Made by a program: the position numbers and the translations under genes. A DNA stretch of 64,000 bases from Lindgomyces ingoldianus (Eukaryota; Ascomycota; Dothideomycetes; Pleosporales; Lindgomycetaceae): NCBI RefSeq assembly GCF_010093535.1, contig NW_022985184.1:399993-463992 (forward strand), in the 5' to 3' direction. This document shows positions 42,232-53,545 of this stretch, one piece after another; the stretch's first letter is position 1, and each line of letters opens with the position of its first letter. A model generated the notes under the pieces. The model did no database searches. It was not told where the DNA came from and worked only from the letters and a program-made list of their open reading frames with translations.

Positions 42232-43737
42232 TTAAACCTGTGTCATGATCGGTTCGATGTCAGCATGCACATCTTCCACATTCAAGATATCTGGGGTATG
42301 CGTCTCGACAGCCTCTTCCGTCAGCGCGACACCTCCTTCAACTTCAACTTCGCTCCCGGCTTCTGATGCACGGCTGTAGACGGTGAGTTCTGAGGCAGAC
42401 TCTGACCCGTCGTCTACACTATGCCGCCTCACGCCTTCGGTGGCTTCGATACCAACTTCATTCCTCATGTCCATACGATCCTTTTGCCGTTTCACGTGGC
42501 GCAGGCTGCCTAGGTCGAGATCACCCAGTTCTTTGATGCCGTGTCGCACGGTACTCATTCGAGAAACGGGAAGCGTAATGGTGGATCCTTCACTGCTAGA
42601 TTCTCGAGTAGATTTGAAGATGCCCTGAATGGCTGTCTTGAGGCCTGCGCGCCAGGACAGTTGTTTAGATAAGCTGTCTGCAATAGAAGCTGAGTTTCTG
42701 GCACCGAGGTTGTAGAAGCGCTTCCGTGGGCGGTGCATGCGTCGGAGTTCCGAGATGTCTGTTTGGGAGGTTCTGAAGGTGAGAACGCTGAGACGCGAGG
42801 TCGTCAAAGTTGTGGAGTCCGTGGAGGAAGGTTGGTGTAGCGGGACGGGCGAAGGGTCATTGTCAGTGGGGGTGGTGAGCAAACCAATGGTTTTGAGGAT
42901 AGAGGCAGACTTTGTTGGGAGCATGGATACGTCGAATGCAGTTAATGGTGGGAGCTCGTTGCGAAGGACGGCGTGAAAAGATGTGTAGACGCGGTCTCTA
43001 TAATACGGACGGCAGGTGTGGCAAGCCCGGAAAGTGCATGTTTGCGGAATCTGTCAGGGTGCTGTTAGTTCTGACTTTCGCAGTACCATTTAGTTGTAGG
43101 CACTCACGTGATCCTTTTGAACAGTGCTATGTCCAGCCCCGTCGTTGTTTGGGAGTGCCTCTGCAGCCCAGTTCAGTTCGTCCGCGTCGACGCTCAGACT
43201 GGCTTGGATAGAAAGGATGTGCTTTCCTTGCATGACATCCGAGATAGCTTGTTTGAGCTCGAGTTTCTGCAGCTTGAGCTTTTTAAGCTGCTGCGCCGTG
43301 TACTCCCCTCGTTCAGCGGCGCTAATGACATATTGACTCAATCCAATTCCTTCTAGCTCTCGACGCAAATCTGACTTCAATCCTTCATCATGGTAGTGGT
43401 CATCCAAGGTACCGTGGGCGACTCGAGGACCTTCCAGGGGGGTGTCCGGTACAACCTTATCGTCCTGACGACAGACATAGAGGAATCCGATGGAAGGTTC
43501 GCGCCCACAAACATAACAATTCTGGTCCCGGCCATAAATGCGGTCCATATTGATATGCGTGCAGTTGGGGGCCTTGGGGGCAACACGCCGCGGTGGAGCG
43601 GTCCGTGTCTTAAGCATTTCAGCGAGGTCGGACACGTTGATATCGATGTTACCTACTCTCATAAGGGCTGAGCGTTGGAGCGGTGCAGGCGTGGGTTGGT
43701 CGTGGGTGGTCGGTAGGTGTGCGGACGCTCCGTCCAC
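42232..43737 (-). CDS. Conserved Cys-rich hypothetical protein
   Basis: Two exons (start region to 43108, then 43050-42232; 57-bp intron GTGAGT...ACAG) join in frame. The frame stays open upstream of 43737 but lacks an ATG there. The first internal ATG, 43662 ('MRVGNIDINVSDLAEML'), gives about 457 residues and is a reasonable start; a 5' exon between 43740 and 43900 is possible. Two Cys clusters, 'CYVCGREPSIGFLYVCRQ' and, just after the intron, 'CTFRACHTCRPYYRDRVY', look like zinc-binding sites. A coiled-coil-like stretch ('AQQLKKLKLQKLELKQA') lies between them. The C-terminal half is Ser/Thr-rich and acidic. No catalytic motif or membrane segment is evident, and function is unknown. Confidence 0.65.
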
Positions 43738-45082
43738 GGAGGGGCTTTCTTGTGTTAGCCTGGAGAAGCCGTGTTGTGGTCAGGCGTGTTGAACCCCCAG
43801 GCTGTTGAAATACCTGAGCAGGAAGGAGAGCTTCGAGATCACGAGGTGTTGACAGCAGAGCGGCGCATAATTGACATTGCAAGGTGAAATGTAGGGAAGC
43901 GTAGGTAGTATCGGCGTGCGAGTGAGTGGAAATAAAATTGTTTACTTAGGTTTGTTGTGTTGTGGGATTGTGGACGGTGACGGGTTGGGAAGTTGATGGA
44001 TGTCTGTCTTGGCAACGGGGTGAGGTCAAACGGGAGCCATCAGCACCATTCACCTTCCCAGGACCCTCTCTAGGAGAAGACCCGAGATCTAAGGGCGGAA
44101 GTGGTAGTACGCGATTGCATACCATAGGACACGACCAGTTAGGGACTGGTCTCTGAATCTCTTACTGGAACCAAGGAGGTGGTTAAGGAGATGCAGATTT
44201 GTGCCCTTGATCAAATCTCTATCATGTTCCGCTGCATATTTCAACAAGGAGAGGTTATTGACGAGAAAGTGAAGGAACGCAGCGGAACGATTGGCGGCTC
44301 AGCTGCGTTTGCAGTATGCCAGCATGAGTGTGGATGAGTATGAGACGCACGAGTTTGAGCATACGAGCTTTACTGAGAGGGAAAAGTTTCGAGTGGAGGC
44401 CTTACCTATCATTTAGTGCAGACAGGACTCACATCACAGGATGCCGAACATTTACCTGCGAGCATGGTGGCGGAGCGTTCTACAGCTTAAAGAAAGATCC
44501 AGCTATGGGGTGTGGCAGTAGCACAATGACGAGGGTTCCTTGGATCAGCCGCATTCCATCCGCCACATTCCCGGACGCATGGCTTCCCCTTTCCCTCTTA
44601 GCAATGGCAATCTCGCAAGACCATGGCCCTCTACCGCTCACCGTGCGCGCATCGATTCGCCAACGGATACCGGCGCCATGCGAACCAGCAATCGCTCTGT
44701 TGCCCAAGGTGTCATCGACGCCGTTGAACAGGCAGCGATTTTCATCTAACCCTTCATCTCCAACCCTCATTTTTAACGGAACAGCAGTGAGAACCGAAAC
44801 ACGGCCCGAAAGCCAACATCAGGAGAGAGCGAGCGCGTGAAGTGTTCAGAGTCAGAGCGCGTTCGTTCTCCAACCGCAAAAGCACATCCAAAACTGCCGC
44901 GGGCGCTAGTCCACTTTGGTCGGCCGAGGGACTCGGACAACAAACACTCCCAGCCATCGCCCTTGCCGTCAGCTTCACATCGCCCATCGACACCTCCCCC
45001 GCTCCCAATCTGCTGCACAAACACGCCCGACGCGCCTACCCGTCGCCTGCGACTGTTCCTGCTAGTTTGAAGCGTCGCCGCC
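43738..45082. promoter_or_regulatory. Divergent intergenic region of 1.3 kb
   Basis: It lies between the minus-strand Cys-rich gene and the plus-strand Mpv17-family gene, so it should hold both promoters. A possible 5' exon of the former (open frame containing 'LQCQLCAALLSTPRDLEALL', about 43878-43815) is followed by a good donor (CAG|GTATTT). The long frames around 44330-44840 and 44770-45550 are on strands opposite to or overlapping real exons and are not supported as genes. Confidence 0.35.
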
Positions 45083-45983
45083 ATGTCGGTCAAGTTCGAG
45101 AAGGAGACGATCAAGACGACGGGGGCAGCTGCGACCGCTGCCGCCGGCGTCGTGGGAGCGAAAGGAGGAAAGCACGATCTTGTCCACAACGTCGGCGAAG
45201 CCCTGACCAAAGGCGGCGGCGCAAATGGATACCTCGCAGTGAGTGGCGCGCAATTGAGAATTGAGTCTGCATCTCCACTGACCCGCCATGTCGCAACCAG
45301 GCTTATCTCAAGCAACTGCAGGACAACCCGCTGCGCACCAAGATGCTGACCTCGGGCACCCTCTCTGGTCTCCAGGAGTTCCTCGCGTCTTGGATTGCAC
45401 ATGACCGGAGCAAGCAGGGCCACTACTTCACCTCCCGTGTCCCCAAAATGGCCATCTATGGTGCTTTTATAAGCGCTCCTCTGGGCCACTTCCTCATTAG
45501 CATCCTCCAGAAGGTCTTCCGCGGAAGGACCAGCCTGAAGGCGAAGATTCTCCAAATTCTCGTTAGCAATTTGATTGTAAGCTCCAGTCCATCGACACTT
45601 CCAACCTGACTTGTTCGGCTGATCCTTCCCAGATCGCCCCCATCCAAAACTCTATTTACCTGGTCTCTATGGCCATCATCGCCGGCGCGCGCACCTTCCA
45701 TCAGGTACGCGCGACCGTAAAGGCCGGTTTCTGGCCTGTCATGAAGGTCAGCTGGGTTGTCTCTCCAGTCTCGCTGGCATTCGCCCAGAAGTTCCTGCCC
45801 GAGCACACCTGGGTACCTTTCTTTAACATCATTGGATTCATTATCGGTACATATATCAACTCGCATACCAAGAAGAAGAGGCTGGCCGCATTGAGGCGGA
45901 AGCACTACGGTGACGGAAGGTCTCAATCGGGACGACCAGGTGACAGGCCAGGTGACGATTATGACCGACGTCCCGGGTATTAG
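45083..45983 (+). CDS. Mpv17/PMP22-family peroxisomal/mitochondrial membrane protein
   Basis: Three exons (45083-45238, 45301-45576, 45633-45983; introns 62 and 56 bp) encode 260 residues. 'AYLKQLQDNPLRTKMLTSG' at the start of exon 2 is the classic Mpv17/PMP22 opening ('Y...L...P..T..it.g'). Later hydrophobic segments include 'AIYGAFISAPLGHFLIS', 'FWPVMKVSWVVSPVSLAFA' and 'WVPFFNIIGFIIGTYINSH', with 'FLPEHTWVPFFN' at the family signature position. The C-terminal tail is basic, then Gly/Arg/Asp-rich. Family members are four-helix proteins of the peroxisomal or inner mitochondrial membrane, affecting permeability. The 52-residue N-terminus is Ala/Gly-rich. Organelle choice cannot be decided here. 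Confidence 0.87.
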
Positions 45984-46974
45984 ACGTCCACGAGTGGGTC
46001 GCCAGCAACGACTGTGTCAGGCTCAGATACGACATTTCGAAGGTCCACGAAGATCCGCAGCTAGCGTCAAAGATTGCCGCGGCAGATGTTGTCATCCCTT
46101 ATCGTCGACCCTGCGTCAACATCAGGGGCCGGCACCACGTATTTCCTTCGGCTGACGACAAACTAATGGGACGGGAGCGAGCAGATAGTTTCTTTGCTTT
46201 TCGACATCCGGAAAGCTCGTCGCCGCTTCAGCATCCATTTCTGGGTGCGCCGTAAGTGACATTGTATAGTTCTCGCACTTCTGCTCAAGGTAATTTGGAG
46301 GCAGGATCTTGGTGTTCATTTTGGATTTGCAAAATTACATACCTTTCCTCCTATTTTTATCTGCTTCTCTTCTATCTCATCTACCCGTGACCTCTTACGT
46401 GCGTTACGCCTCACTAGTCTCTTCGCACTCCTGCTCTATGTCTGCTGGGCCATCCACACGCCATGTCAACCAATCTGTCCCCCGTGCATTTTGAAATCAC
46501 AGTACCCGTCGGTTGTGCCAGAGTATTGTTCCTCCCTTGGTCTGCACTACCATGTGCTACATCTCTTCGAGCCGTTAGTCCGTCATTGTCGCATGATGTC
46601 TGGAGGATATCTTGTTTGCAAACGGACGCACCAAACGTCACGTCTGGACTCACTTTCCAACGGCCCTGAACACTACCCCAGGAGAGTATGACGCATCAAT
46701 AGTGCCGGCTCTCGTGCGCGTGTCTCGGCTTAAACCCTGTGCACAACGTTTACTAAGGGGTCAGCTGTTTGCTACCTACTACGTGTTCGAAACTCCCCAT
46801 CTACAACACTTTACGCCGACTCTGTGTAGAACCCGGCACATATGCAAACCGTTTTAGCGCACAACAACAGGGGATCGTCAGCATCATAACGCCTGATCTA
46901 TATAACTACGATGGCGCCGTTGTCAGTAGACCCTCACGGCAATTACGCAATGACCCCTGCTTTGGTTTGCCCTC
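45984..46974. other. Intergenic with one unassigned open frame
   Basis: On the plus strand a 91-codon stop-free stretch (45980-46255, 'DVHEWVASNDCVRLRYDISK' then 'AADVVIPYRRPCVNIRG') overlaps the end of the Mpv17-family gene and ends at a GTAAGT donor (46252). It has no start codon, no partner exon I can identify, and no known family. It could be an alternative 3' exon or chance. The rest of the region shows only short frames. Confidence 0.3.
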
Positions 46975-48930
46975 ATGCCATTCGATTCCCACCTACCACT
47001 CTTTCCCTATGGTGACCCTCTAGGGTTTAGTCGTTACCGACACTCGTCTGATTCTGAATCTGACTCGTCCTACGACTGTGTCCCGTCATGCATTCCTCGA
47101 CCACCCCCAAGCCTCGTATCAAGGCTAAAGGATGAACGGCTAAGGTGTGACAGGAACCTTGGTTGGAATATTGAGTACGCTACTGCTTTTTTGGTCAATC
47201 ATCTCGACGAGGCCAACTCTCCAGATGTTGCAGATACTCTCAAGAAGGTTCGAATATTCGCTGAAAGAATCACCAAGGAGGGACATTCTCGGGACGTTGC
47301 GTATCGAGTCTTCAACAAGCTTGACGAGATTCTATTCGCCGGCCACTTGAAGGACGCCGTCTTCCTAGGTATCAGGAGCATACAACGCGATGTATCTGGA
47401 GTCACCTTCAACCCTGGGCAGAGCCCGAACAAGCGAGTCCATCGCATTTCTATCATTTTGAATGCCGATCTGCATCAATATGCAAGTTCAAAGTTTATCA
47501 TTGCTAGCCTCATCCACCACATGATTCACGCCTATTTTCTAGTTGCATGTGGTCCGCAAGAAGAGAAGGAGGTGGACTATGGCCGTCTCGCACATGGCGT
47601 GCACTTCGGCAAAATCATGCACACCATCAAGAATTTATCTGGCGCCAAAGCCAGGCCTCTTCCACTGGGATTCGGACACCCACTTCCTCGAGGGCTCTAT
47701 GATAATTACCATACCCGCCACCGATTCACTTCCAAATGGTTCTGCACACACTGCTACTCCGACATCGACCCAATCCTAGAAACGGAAGTCGATGACTGGT
47801 ACAAAACATACTGCCTCCCAACCCTCGAGCTCCCAGAGTCCGCACAGAAGTCGACCATCCTGATCTACAACCCCAAATCCAAAGACGCTGACAATCTCGA
47901 AGAAATCCCCCGCGCACAAACAACCCCCTCCGCTGATGCTGTAGAATTTGTCTTCGATGAAAAATGCATCCAAATCCCGCGAGACAAAATCGATGCTTAT
48001 TCCTCCATCCGCAGAGCTTTTAACGCCTCTCGATTCCTCGCTATCCCAGAAGATGTGCAAAGGGAGACATTCATGGCACTGCTCGAACTCCTGTACACCG
48101 GATCATATTCACCTGATATCGTCCCTGTAACCACACCGGGGAGGAAGGGGCCACCGGTTATCAAACCCCCGCATAGAGACTCCCAGCCGTTTCTCTTGAC
48201 TGATATCCGGATCTTCAAACTCGCAAACGCGCTAGCGTTCGACGACGTCAAAGGAATCGCGATTCAAAGACTCAAGGCACAGTGTATTACGCGCGAAGAC
48301 CCGATTACTGTGCTTAGGGAGATATATGATGGATGCGGGGAACCAGATCCTAGCTTAAGGTCTTGGGCGAGGAAGTTTTTGGCTCAGCGACCAGGGAGGG
48401 GGAGCGATGGGTGGGATGGTATGGGTGTGGGTATAGGGTTTGCAACTGCAAGTGGAGCCGGCGGAGGGAGACCAGAGGCACCGAATTTAATTAAGCTGGA
48501 ACGAGAGATGGTATTCCGAGACCGATTTCTGAATTTGATCGATCAGAGTGGGGCGGCACATATTGATGTTCTCAAGGTTAGGGAGGCGTTAGGGGGTTTG
48601 GGAAATGGATATGGGAGAGGAAGTCAAACGAGCGGGTTGTGGGGTGCTACGACGACTGTCTCTATGCCTGTACCGGTGCAGGTGCCTGTTACGTCGTCAT
48701 CAGGGCTAGGACTGGGATTAGGGGTGGCGATGTTGGGGGCCCCAAGGAGGGGTGATGTTTTGGCCCCGTATGAGGGAGATTCTTGGGGCGTGGGAAACGG
48801 GTTTGGCTATGACGGGTGGCGGGACGGGGGTATGAGCGCTGATCCATTCGGAGGGCCTGATATGAGGGGTTTGGGCACTAGCGATGTTTGGGGTGATGGG
48901 ATGGGGATGGGCGGCGGCAGATGGTTTTGA
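46975..48930 (+). CDS. SprT-like/BTB-like protein with degenerate HHMIH site
   Basis: This intronless 651-residue protein has an N-terminal SprT-like segment (about 105-265): 'VFNKLDEILFAGHL' (SprT 'F..LN...F.g.L'), 'LIHHMIHAYFLVACG' at 179-193 in the position of the HExxH helix, 'LAHGVHFGKIMHTI' (205-218), and a zinc-ribbon-like 'WFCTHC' (255-260). The catalytic Glu is His (HHMIH 181-185), so proteolysis is doubtful. Residues of about 320-385 ('FVFDEKCIQIPRDKIDAYSS', 'LLELLYTGSYSP') resemble a BTB/POZ fold. The C-terminal 180 residues are Gly-rich and low-complexity, ending 'GMGGGRWF'. A role as a DNA-repair-like or adaptor protein would be inference only. Confidence 0.7.
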   Translation: MPFDSHLPLFPYGDPLGFSRYRHSSDSESDSSYDCVPSCIPRPPPSLVSRLKDERLRCDRNLGWNIEYATAFLVNHLDEANSPDVADTLKKVRIFAERITKEGHSRDVAYRVFNKLDEILFAGHLKDAVFLGIRSIQRDVSGVTFNPGQSPNKRVHRISIILNADLHQYASSKFIIASLIHHMIHAYFLVACGPQEEKEVDYGRLAHGVHFGKIMHTIKNLSGAKARPLPLGFGHPLPRGLYDNYHTRHRFTSKWFCTHCYSDIDPILETEVDDWYKTYCLPTLELPESAQKSTILIYNPKSKDADNLEEIPRAQTTPSADAVEFVFDEKCIQIPRDKIDAYSSIRRAFNASRFLAIPEDVQRETFMALLELLYTGSYSPDIVPVTTPGRKGPPVIKPPHRDSQPFLLTDIRIFKLANALAFDDVKGIAIQRLKAQCITREDPITVLREIYDGCGEPDPSLRSWARKFLAQRPGRGSDGWDGMGVGIGFATASGAGGGRPEAPNLIKLEREMVFRDRFLNLIDQSGAAHIDVLKVREALGGLGNGYGRGSQTSGLWGATTTVSMPVPVQVPVTSSSGLGLGLGVAMLGAPRRGDVLAPYEGDSWGVGNGFGYDGWRDGGMSADPFGGPDMRGLGTSDVWGDGMGMGGGRWF

Positions 48931-49661
48931 GAATGGGAGATGGTAAGGATCTGTCCGGTATCATCTATGAGCACAAAGGCATTAGTAGGAAGATGAAGGT
49001 AGTAAGTACAGAGTTGCAATGCTATGCATCCTGTTTCTGTTATTTTCTTCCAAAATTGGTATTCTTTCTCTTTTGCTTCATTTCCTCTCTCGCGTCGTTT
49101 CATCTTTTGGCACCTGCCGCTCTTCCCACTCTCTCTTATCACGGCCATTACGAATCTCATCAACCCTATTCACATATGCATCCTGTACTATACCGTACAA
49201 CACCTTCCACGCCCCTCTCTCTGTCCTCGCATTTCAAAATGGCCATCAGCAGGCAGGTTGGACGGAGGAGCTAAAATGTATGATAGTAGGCATGTGCATG
49301 TGCATTTATATTTGCAGTGTTAGCCACATTGGAGGAAAAGACGAGGGTTTCTGGACCCGAGTGTAGAGATGAGTGGTGTATCAAGAACAAACTTGGCTCG
49401 CTCACCAACTTGCTAACATGTTTGCATGAAATTTCTAGAATTTGGTTTCATATTTCTTACACACACTATGTGAGGAAGATGGCTGAGGTAATAAATGCCC
49501 CATATGACACAGTTTTCAACCACTTACCCACTGAAAACTGACAGAGTTTTAGAGTTACAAACACATATCATTTCCTGCCTCCTCTACTTCCTGTCCTTGC
49601 ATCTCTACACCGTAGAGTAAGGTACATCGAACCCTTGACCGTAGCTGCTTGAGTGAGATCA
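48931..49661. other. Intergenic, no gene recognised
   Basis: 3' flank of the SprT-like gene. Pyrimidine-rich stretches give overlapping short frames without family resemblance. Confidence 0.35.
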
Positions 49662-49874
49662 ATGAGCGCCAGCTCTAGCTCTAGCTCTAGCTCTAGCTCT
49701 AACCCTTATCTCTCCTTCAAGCTCGAGCTCAAACTCCGTCTCCACATCCCTATCCCTCCTAGATCAGAACAGCCTAGAAACACCCCTGCGCCCTCCCACG
49801 CTCACCATGACTCCGAAGAGTACGACCATTACGAAAGTTTCCGAGATTGGCTGTTTAAAAATACCGCCCGATAG
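49662..49874 (+). CDS. Possible 70-residue Ser-rich small protein
   Basis: The frame from ATG 49662 encodes 'MSASSSSSSSSSSN' followed by a hydrophilic tail ending 'FRDWLFKNTAR'. The Ser run comes from a hexanucleotide microsatellite. The tail looks protein-like, but nothing identifies it; it may be chance. Confidence 0.22.
   Translation: MSASSSSSSSSSSNPYLSFKLELKLRLHIPIPPRSEQPRNTPAPSHAHHDSEEYDHYESFRDWLFKNTAR
49671..49700. repeat. Microsatellite (AGCTCT)5
   Basis: Five perfect hexamer units. On the plus strand they would encode alternating Ser codons. Confidence 0.9.
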
Positions 49875-50085
49875 GTGGACAGACTCCCTCGCTCGCTGCT
49901 AGAATTTGAGAACTGATCGTATCAAACGACAAATTAACAAACTCACACCACTCCGAATGAGAAAACAGAGAAAGAGAAATGTGAGGGAGACCCCAACTCC
50001 AAGTCCGTCTCAGCAGAAGAAAAAAGAGGGAGAAGGCATCGGAGAAAAAGAGTCGGGGGTATCGTAACAGCAACCGCCACCGCCG

Positions 50086-50121
50086 CATCAGGATCAGAAT
50101 CAGAATCAGAATCAGAATCAG
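50086..50121. repeat. Microsatellite (ATCAGA)n
   Basis: About five to six near-perfect hexamers (GATCAG then AATCAG units), downstream of the transcription factor stop and probably in its 3' untranslated region. Confidence 0.85.
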
Positions 50122-50246
50122 CACAAAGCAAACACACACATATCTCTCTTCCTACCCTCACCTTCTTCAGTCTTCAAAATCCTCTTCACCAATCTCGCCA
50201 CTAACCTCATCACTCTCCCCCTTTTTACCCGCCCACAATACCAGGA

Positions 50247-53200
50247 TCAAGCACTCCCCGGCGGCCCCCCCATATTCAGCAAAATATCTAACATATCCAT
50301 CCCGCCTACATCCGGACCCATAGCCGTCTGCGTAATATCCGCTCCCCACTGATTCAGTAATGGATCCAGTGGCAACGCCAACCAATCCTGGTTATACGCA
50401 TCCACTCCTCCACCACCAATATTGCTATGGTTCTGGCTATGCGACTGTGAGTGATGTTGCAGCTGCTCCATAAAATTATACTGGTGAGGTCCAAAATGGG
50501 GCGGCGGCATGATGGAGATCGAATTCGAATTCGGATCGTAGGTTTCTGTTGCGATGCCCCAGAGACTCGGATTTGGTGTCGAGCGTCCGGGATTCGGAGT
50601 TGAGCGGCCCGTGGAGTCGAGGTGCAGTGGTGGGCTGCCGGAGCCCGTTGTGCTGTGGTAGCGGTGTTGGTGTTGGTGCTGGTGGGCATTGTTGCTGGCG
50701 CTGAAGGGAGGCGCGAGGTGCGGCGGGTGTTGGTGCGTTTGGGGTGGTGGCGGCATCATGGGTGTTTGGCCACCGGTGCGAGGGGGGGAGTGACTTGGTG
50801 CACGGGATATTCCTGCAGAGCCGCTGGCGGCCATGCGCACGAAGCGCGCGCGGATGCGGTGGGTTAGGGTTTCAACGAGATCGGCGAAACGGTTGCCGAC
50901 ATGAACGTCGTCGACGATTGATTGGCGCAGGGCTTCGACTCCGCGGTCGAGCAAGCCGAGGGAGTAGGCGACGTCGTCTTCTGTGGCGCCGAGGGCGAAG
51001 GTTTTGAGGAGGATGATGGCGACCGAGACGATGCGGAAGAACGTGCGGACGGGAGCGTGACGGAGGTAGTGAGGGAACAGTCCGTCGACTACAACCTTTA
51101 GGACGTTCCGACTCGCATCGATAACTTCGTCGATGTAGTGCCTGTCGTTTCCGTACATCTTGCTCAAGGTGCTGAACGGAATCGCACCGCCATCTCGTGA
51201 GGTGTTTGAAGAGCCATTCGGCTGAGCATGGTTCTGCATTGGCGAGTTGTGAGTACAACGCTCGACGACTGCTTGTAGCGCTAGAGAGTTCAAGTATACT
51301 CGAGTGTACTCATACTCGATGGTAAGAACGTGCCGAAGTTGGGTGGGAACTGGAACTTGTCAGTACGGAACTGAAAAAATGATAATAAAAAAACCCTTCT
51401 CGGGGAACCAATCGTACTTTGCTGGGCCACATCGAAACTCTTCTTCCAGTCCAACAACGGAGTCTGGAACTCCCTCAGCAACTCCTCGTACCTCCCCGTC
51501 TTCAACAGCTCCCTCGTTTGACGACGATTTGGGAACAATTTGAGGTTTCCTCCTTCCATGACCTTGGCGATCCAGTTCCAGAAATCAAGCACCAAATCTT
51601 GCACTGCATGTCGATTCTGAGTGGCCACTGATTCATACGGGAGACGCTGTCCATCCGGCCGCATCCCGATTTGAGGCGGCGGTGGTTGAATGTGGGCTAT
51701 GCGATCCTGGTACCTCATGAGCGGCGTCTTATGCGGGAAATGGTCAGGTTCGCGTTGGACCTGTGGAAGCATCGACGTCAATCCTAGCCTGCCACTAGTC
51801 TGAGTGACATATATGATCAGTAGGTCCTTGAGGTGGTTCTTCCGTCGGTAGTAAGCCTTGACGGTAGCGTGAGAGAGGTGTGAGTTAGCCTGCTCAAACT
51901 CTTTCTCACTTGTGTCATCGAACACGCCGATCTCGAAAGCTAGAGCCATGGCATTTCCGAGCAGCATCCAACACATTCGATCGCTCCGCCAGCAGGGTTC
52001 GAGCCAGCTGTCTATGCGTTGGCCCCCGACTCCCTTATATAGGTCGGCAGAATCGCTGCCATTTGTCGTATGGCCGTCTCCGGGGCCGTCATCTGGAACT
52101 ACCAACTCATCATCGTCGTCTCCGGGGGGAAAGTGCAGCGCTCGCGGATGCCACTCGGTAAGAAGCATTAGACTCTCCACCGTGCCCAGCGTCCTCAGCC
52201 CTTTTCGAGAAAGCGGGTTCACATCCGATCCGGGCTGCTGTCCTGCGCCACAGAAGCCTCCGCCGAACTGTTCTTGTCCCCAGATCATGCGATCAATCAT
52301 TCCTTGAAGAAACTTCCAAAGCTTCTCGTGGATGGCATACGCTCGAGAAGCCGCGCCCGCTCCATTGAGACGGACGAACCTGGATGAGATGGTCAAAAGC
52401 GTAACCGTCAACATTGGCTCTTCCTTGAGGAGCTTGCTGTGGAGCGCATGGTCGCGGTAATCGGGGACCACGATGGGCGTCAACGGCGAGAGGTAGATGT
52501 AGAAATAGTCCATATACGCAATCGCCTCCTTCGCTGTGAGCCATCCGGCCCGCACAAAGCGGAACCTCGACCACGCCTTCGCAGCGTCGGCAAATGTGGC
52601 TTCGTTGGGCGGATCGGGGAGGTTGTGATAGCTAGACGCAATGACGGGATCTGCTGACGGCTCTGCAGCGACCCGCGACTGACGGCCGTCTTTGCCGTGG
52701 ACCGCACTCGCTTGGGGGCTGGCGAAGTTTGCTTGCGAGCCGGGCGTGCTACCGTGTCCCAACGTCGGGCGCTGGAGACTCCCCGAGCTGCCAGTTCTGT
52801 GGTGGTCGATGTCGCCATTGCGCCCGGCGGCCTCGAACAGCAGGTTCAGCGCATCGTGTCCGCTGTAAACCTCTTTCGTCTGCAGGATCGCCGCCGTCTG
52901 GTTGTTCACCTTCTGGTCCTCCTCGTCGTTGTGCGGGTTGAAGCTCTGCGCAGGTCGGCGCAGCGGCTCATAGCGACCCACAGAGCCTCCAGGAGTCAGA
53001 GGCTGGGAGACATATGCGGTCGTGGTGGTGGGTCTGTTGATCTGGAGAGGCTCGGGGCGGGCTGGGGGGGGCTCCTCGTTGGGTCTCAACCGCTTCCTGC
53101 CATTGCGGATCTCGTAGTCGGACAGCCCGCCGTCGTCCTGATCCTCGCCGCTATCCTGCTTCCTCTTCCTCCGGGTGGCAGAGAAAAAGCACTCTTTGCT

Positions 53201-53545
53201 CTCGCGCCGGCAGCGGACGCAAGGCGGCTCATGGGGGTTGTCGACAGGCCCCAGGTCGCACCGAACCTTGCGCCGCCGACACGGAATGCAGGCTTGGTAG
53301 GTGCGGGTGTGCTGCTGGGGAGCAGTGCGCTGCGCTGGCGGAGAGGCGTTCGACGCACTCCCCGAAACGGTAGACATATTTGTGTTCGGCTTGCGGCGGT
53401 TCAGCGTGCTCGGGGTTTTGTGGGATGATCGGATAACGTCAAAGGGTGTCGACGGCGGGGCAAAGGTCGTGTCGTCGGCTATATCGCATAGCCTTGCGAG
53501 GTGCAATGGATCGAGAAAAGGTGCCGGTGCCTGCGGGGCCTGCAA
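50247..53545 (-). CDS. Zn2Cys6 fungal transcription factor
   Basis: Two exons (53545-51418, 51355-50247; 62-bp intron) join to 1078 residues. The cluster has Cys at 86, 89, 96, 109, 112 and 119 (C-x2-C-x6-C-x12-C-x2-C-x6-C), within 'CIPCRRRKVRCDLGPV' and 'PPCVRCRRESKEC', followed by a basic stretch 'RRKRK'. The long 12-residue loop is seen in Aro80-like factors, but I cannot assign the subfamily. The middle region ('SDRMCWMLLGNAMALAFEIG', 'YYRRKNHLKDLLIIYVTQ') is the fungal-specific transcription factor domain. The C-terminus is rich in His, Gln, Pro and Asn, ending in an acidic hydrophobic 'MDMLDILLNMGG' that could activate transcription. Met57 (53377) is an alternative start. Nuclear regulator; its targets are unknown. 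Confidence 0.9.

Noticed and set aside
44773..45555. 260-codon minus-strand frame
   Set aside because: It lies opposite the first two exons of the Mpv17-family gene and is explained as an antisense shadow.
33752..48930. A biosynthetic gene cluster or new defence system
   Set aside because: No core synthase, STAND ATPase, nuclease or reverse-transcriptase partner occurs among the intact genes; functions are mixed and mostly unrelated.
49855..50161. Two minus-strand frames rich in Leu-Ile or Ser-Asp repeats
   Set aside because: They are produced by reading the ATCAGA microsatellite in two frames.
52697..53428. 243-codon plus-strand frame
   Set aside because: Antisense to the conserved Zn2Cys6 region of the transcription factor.
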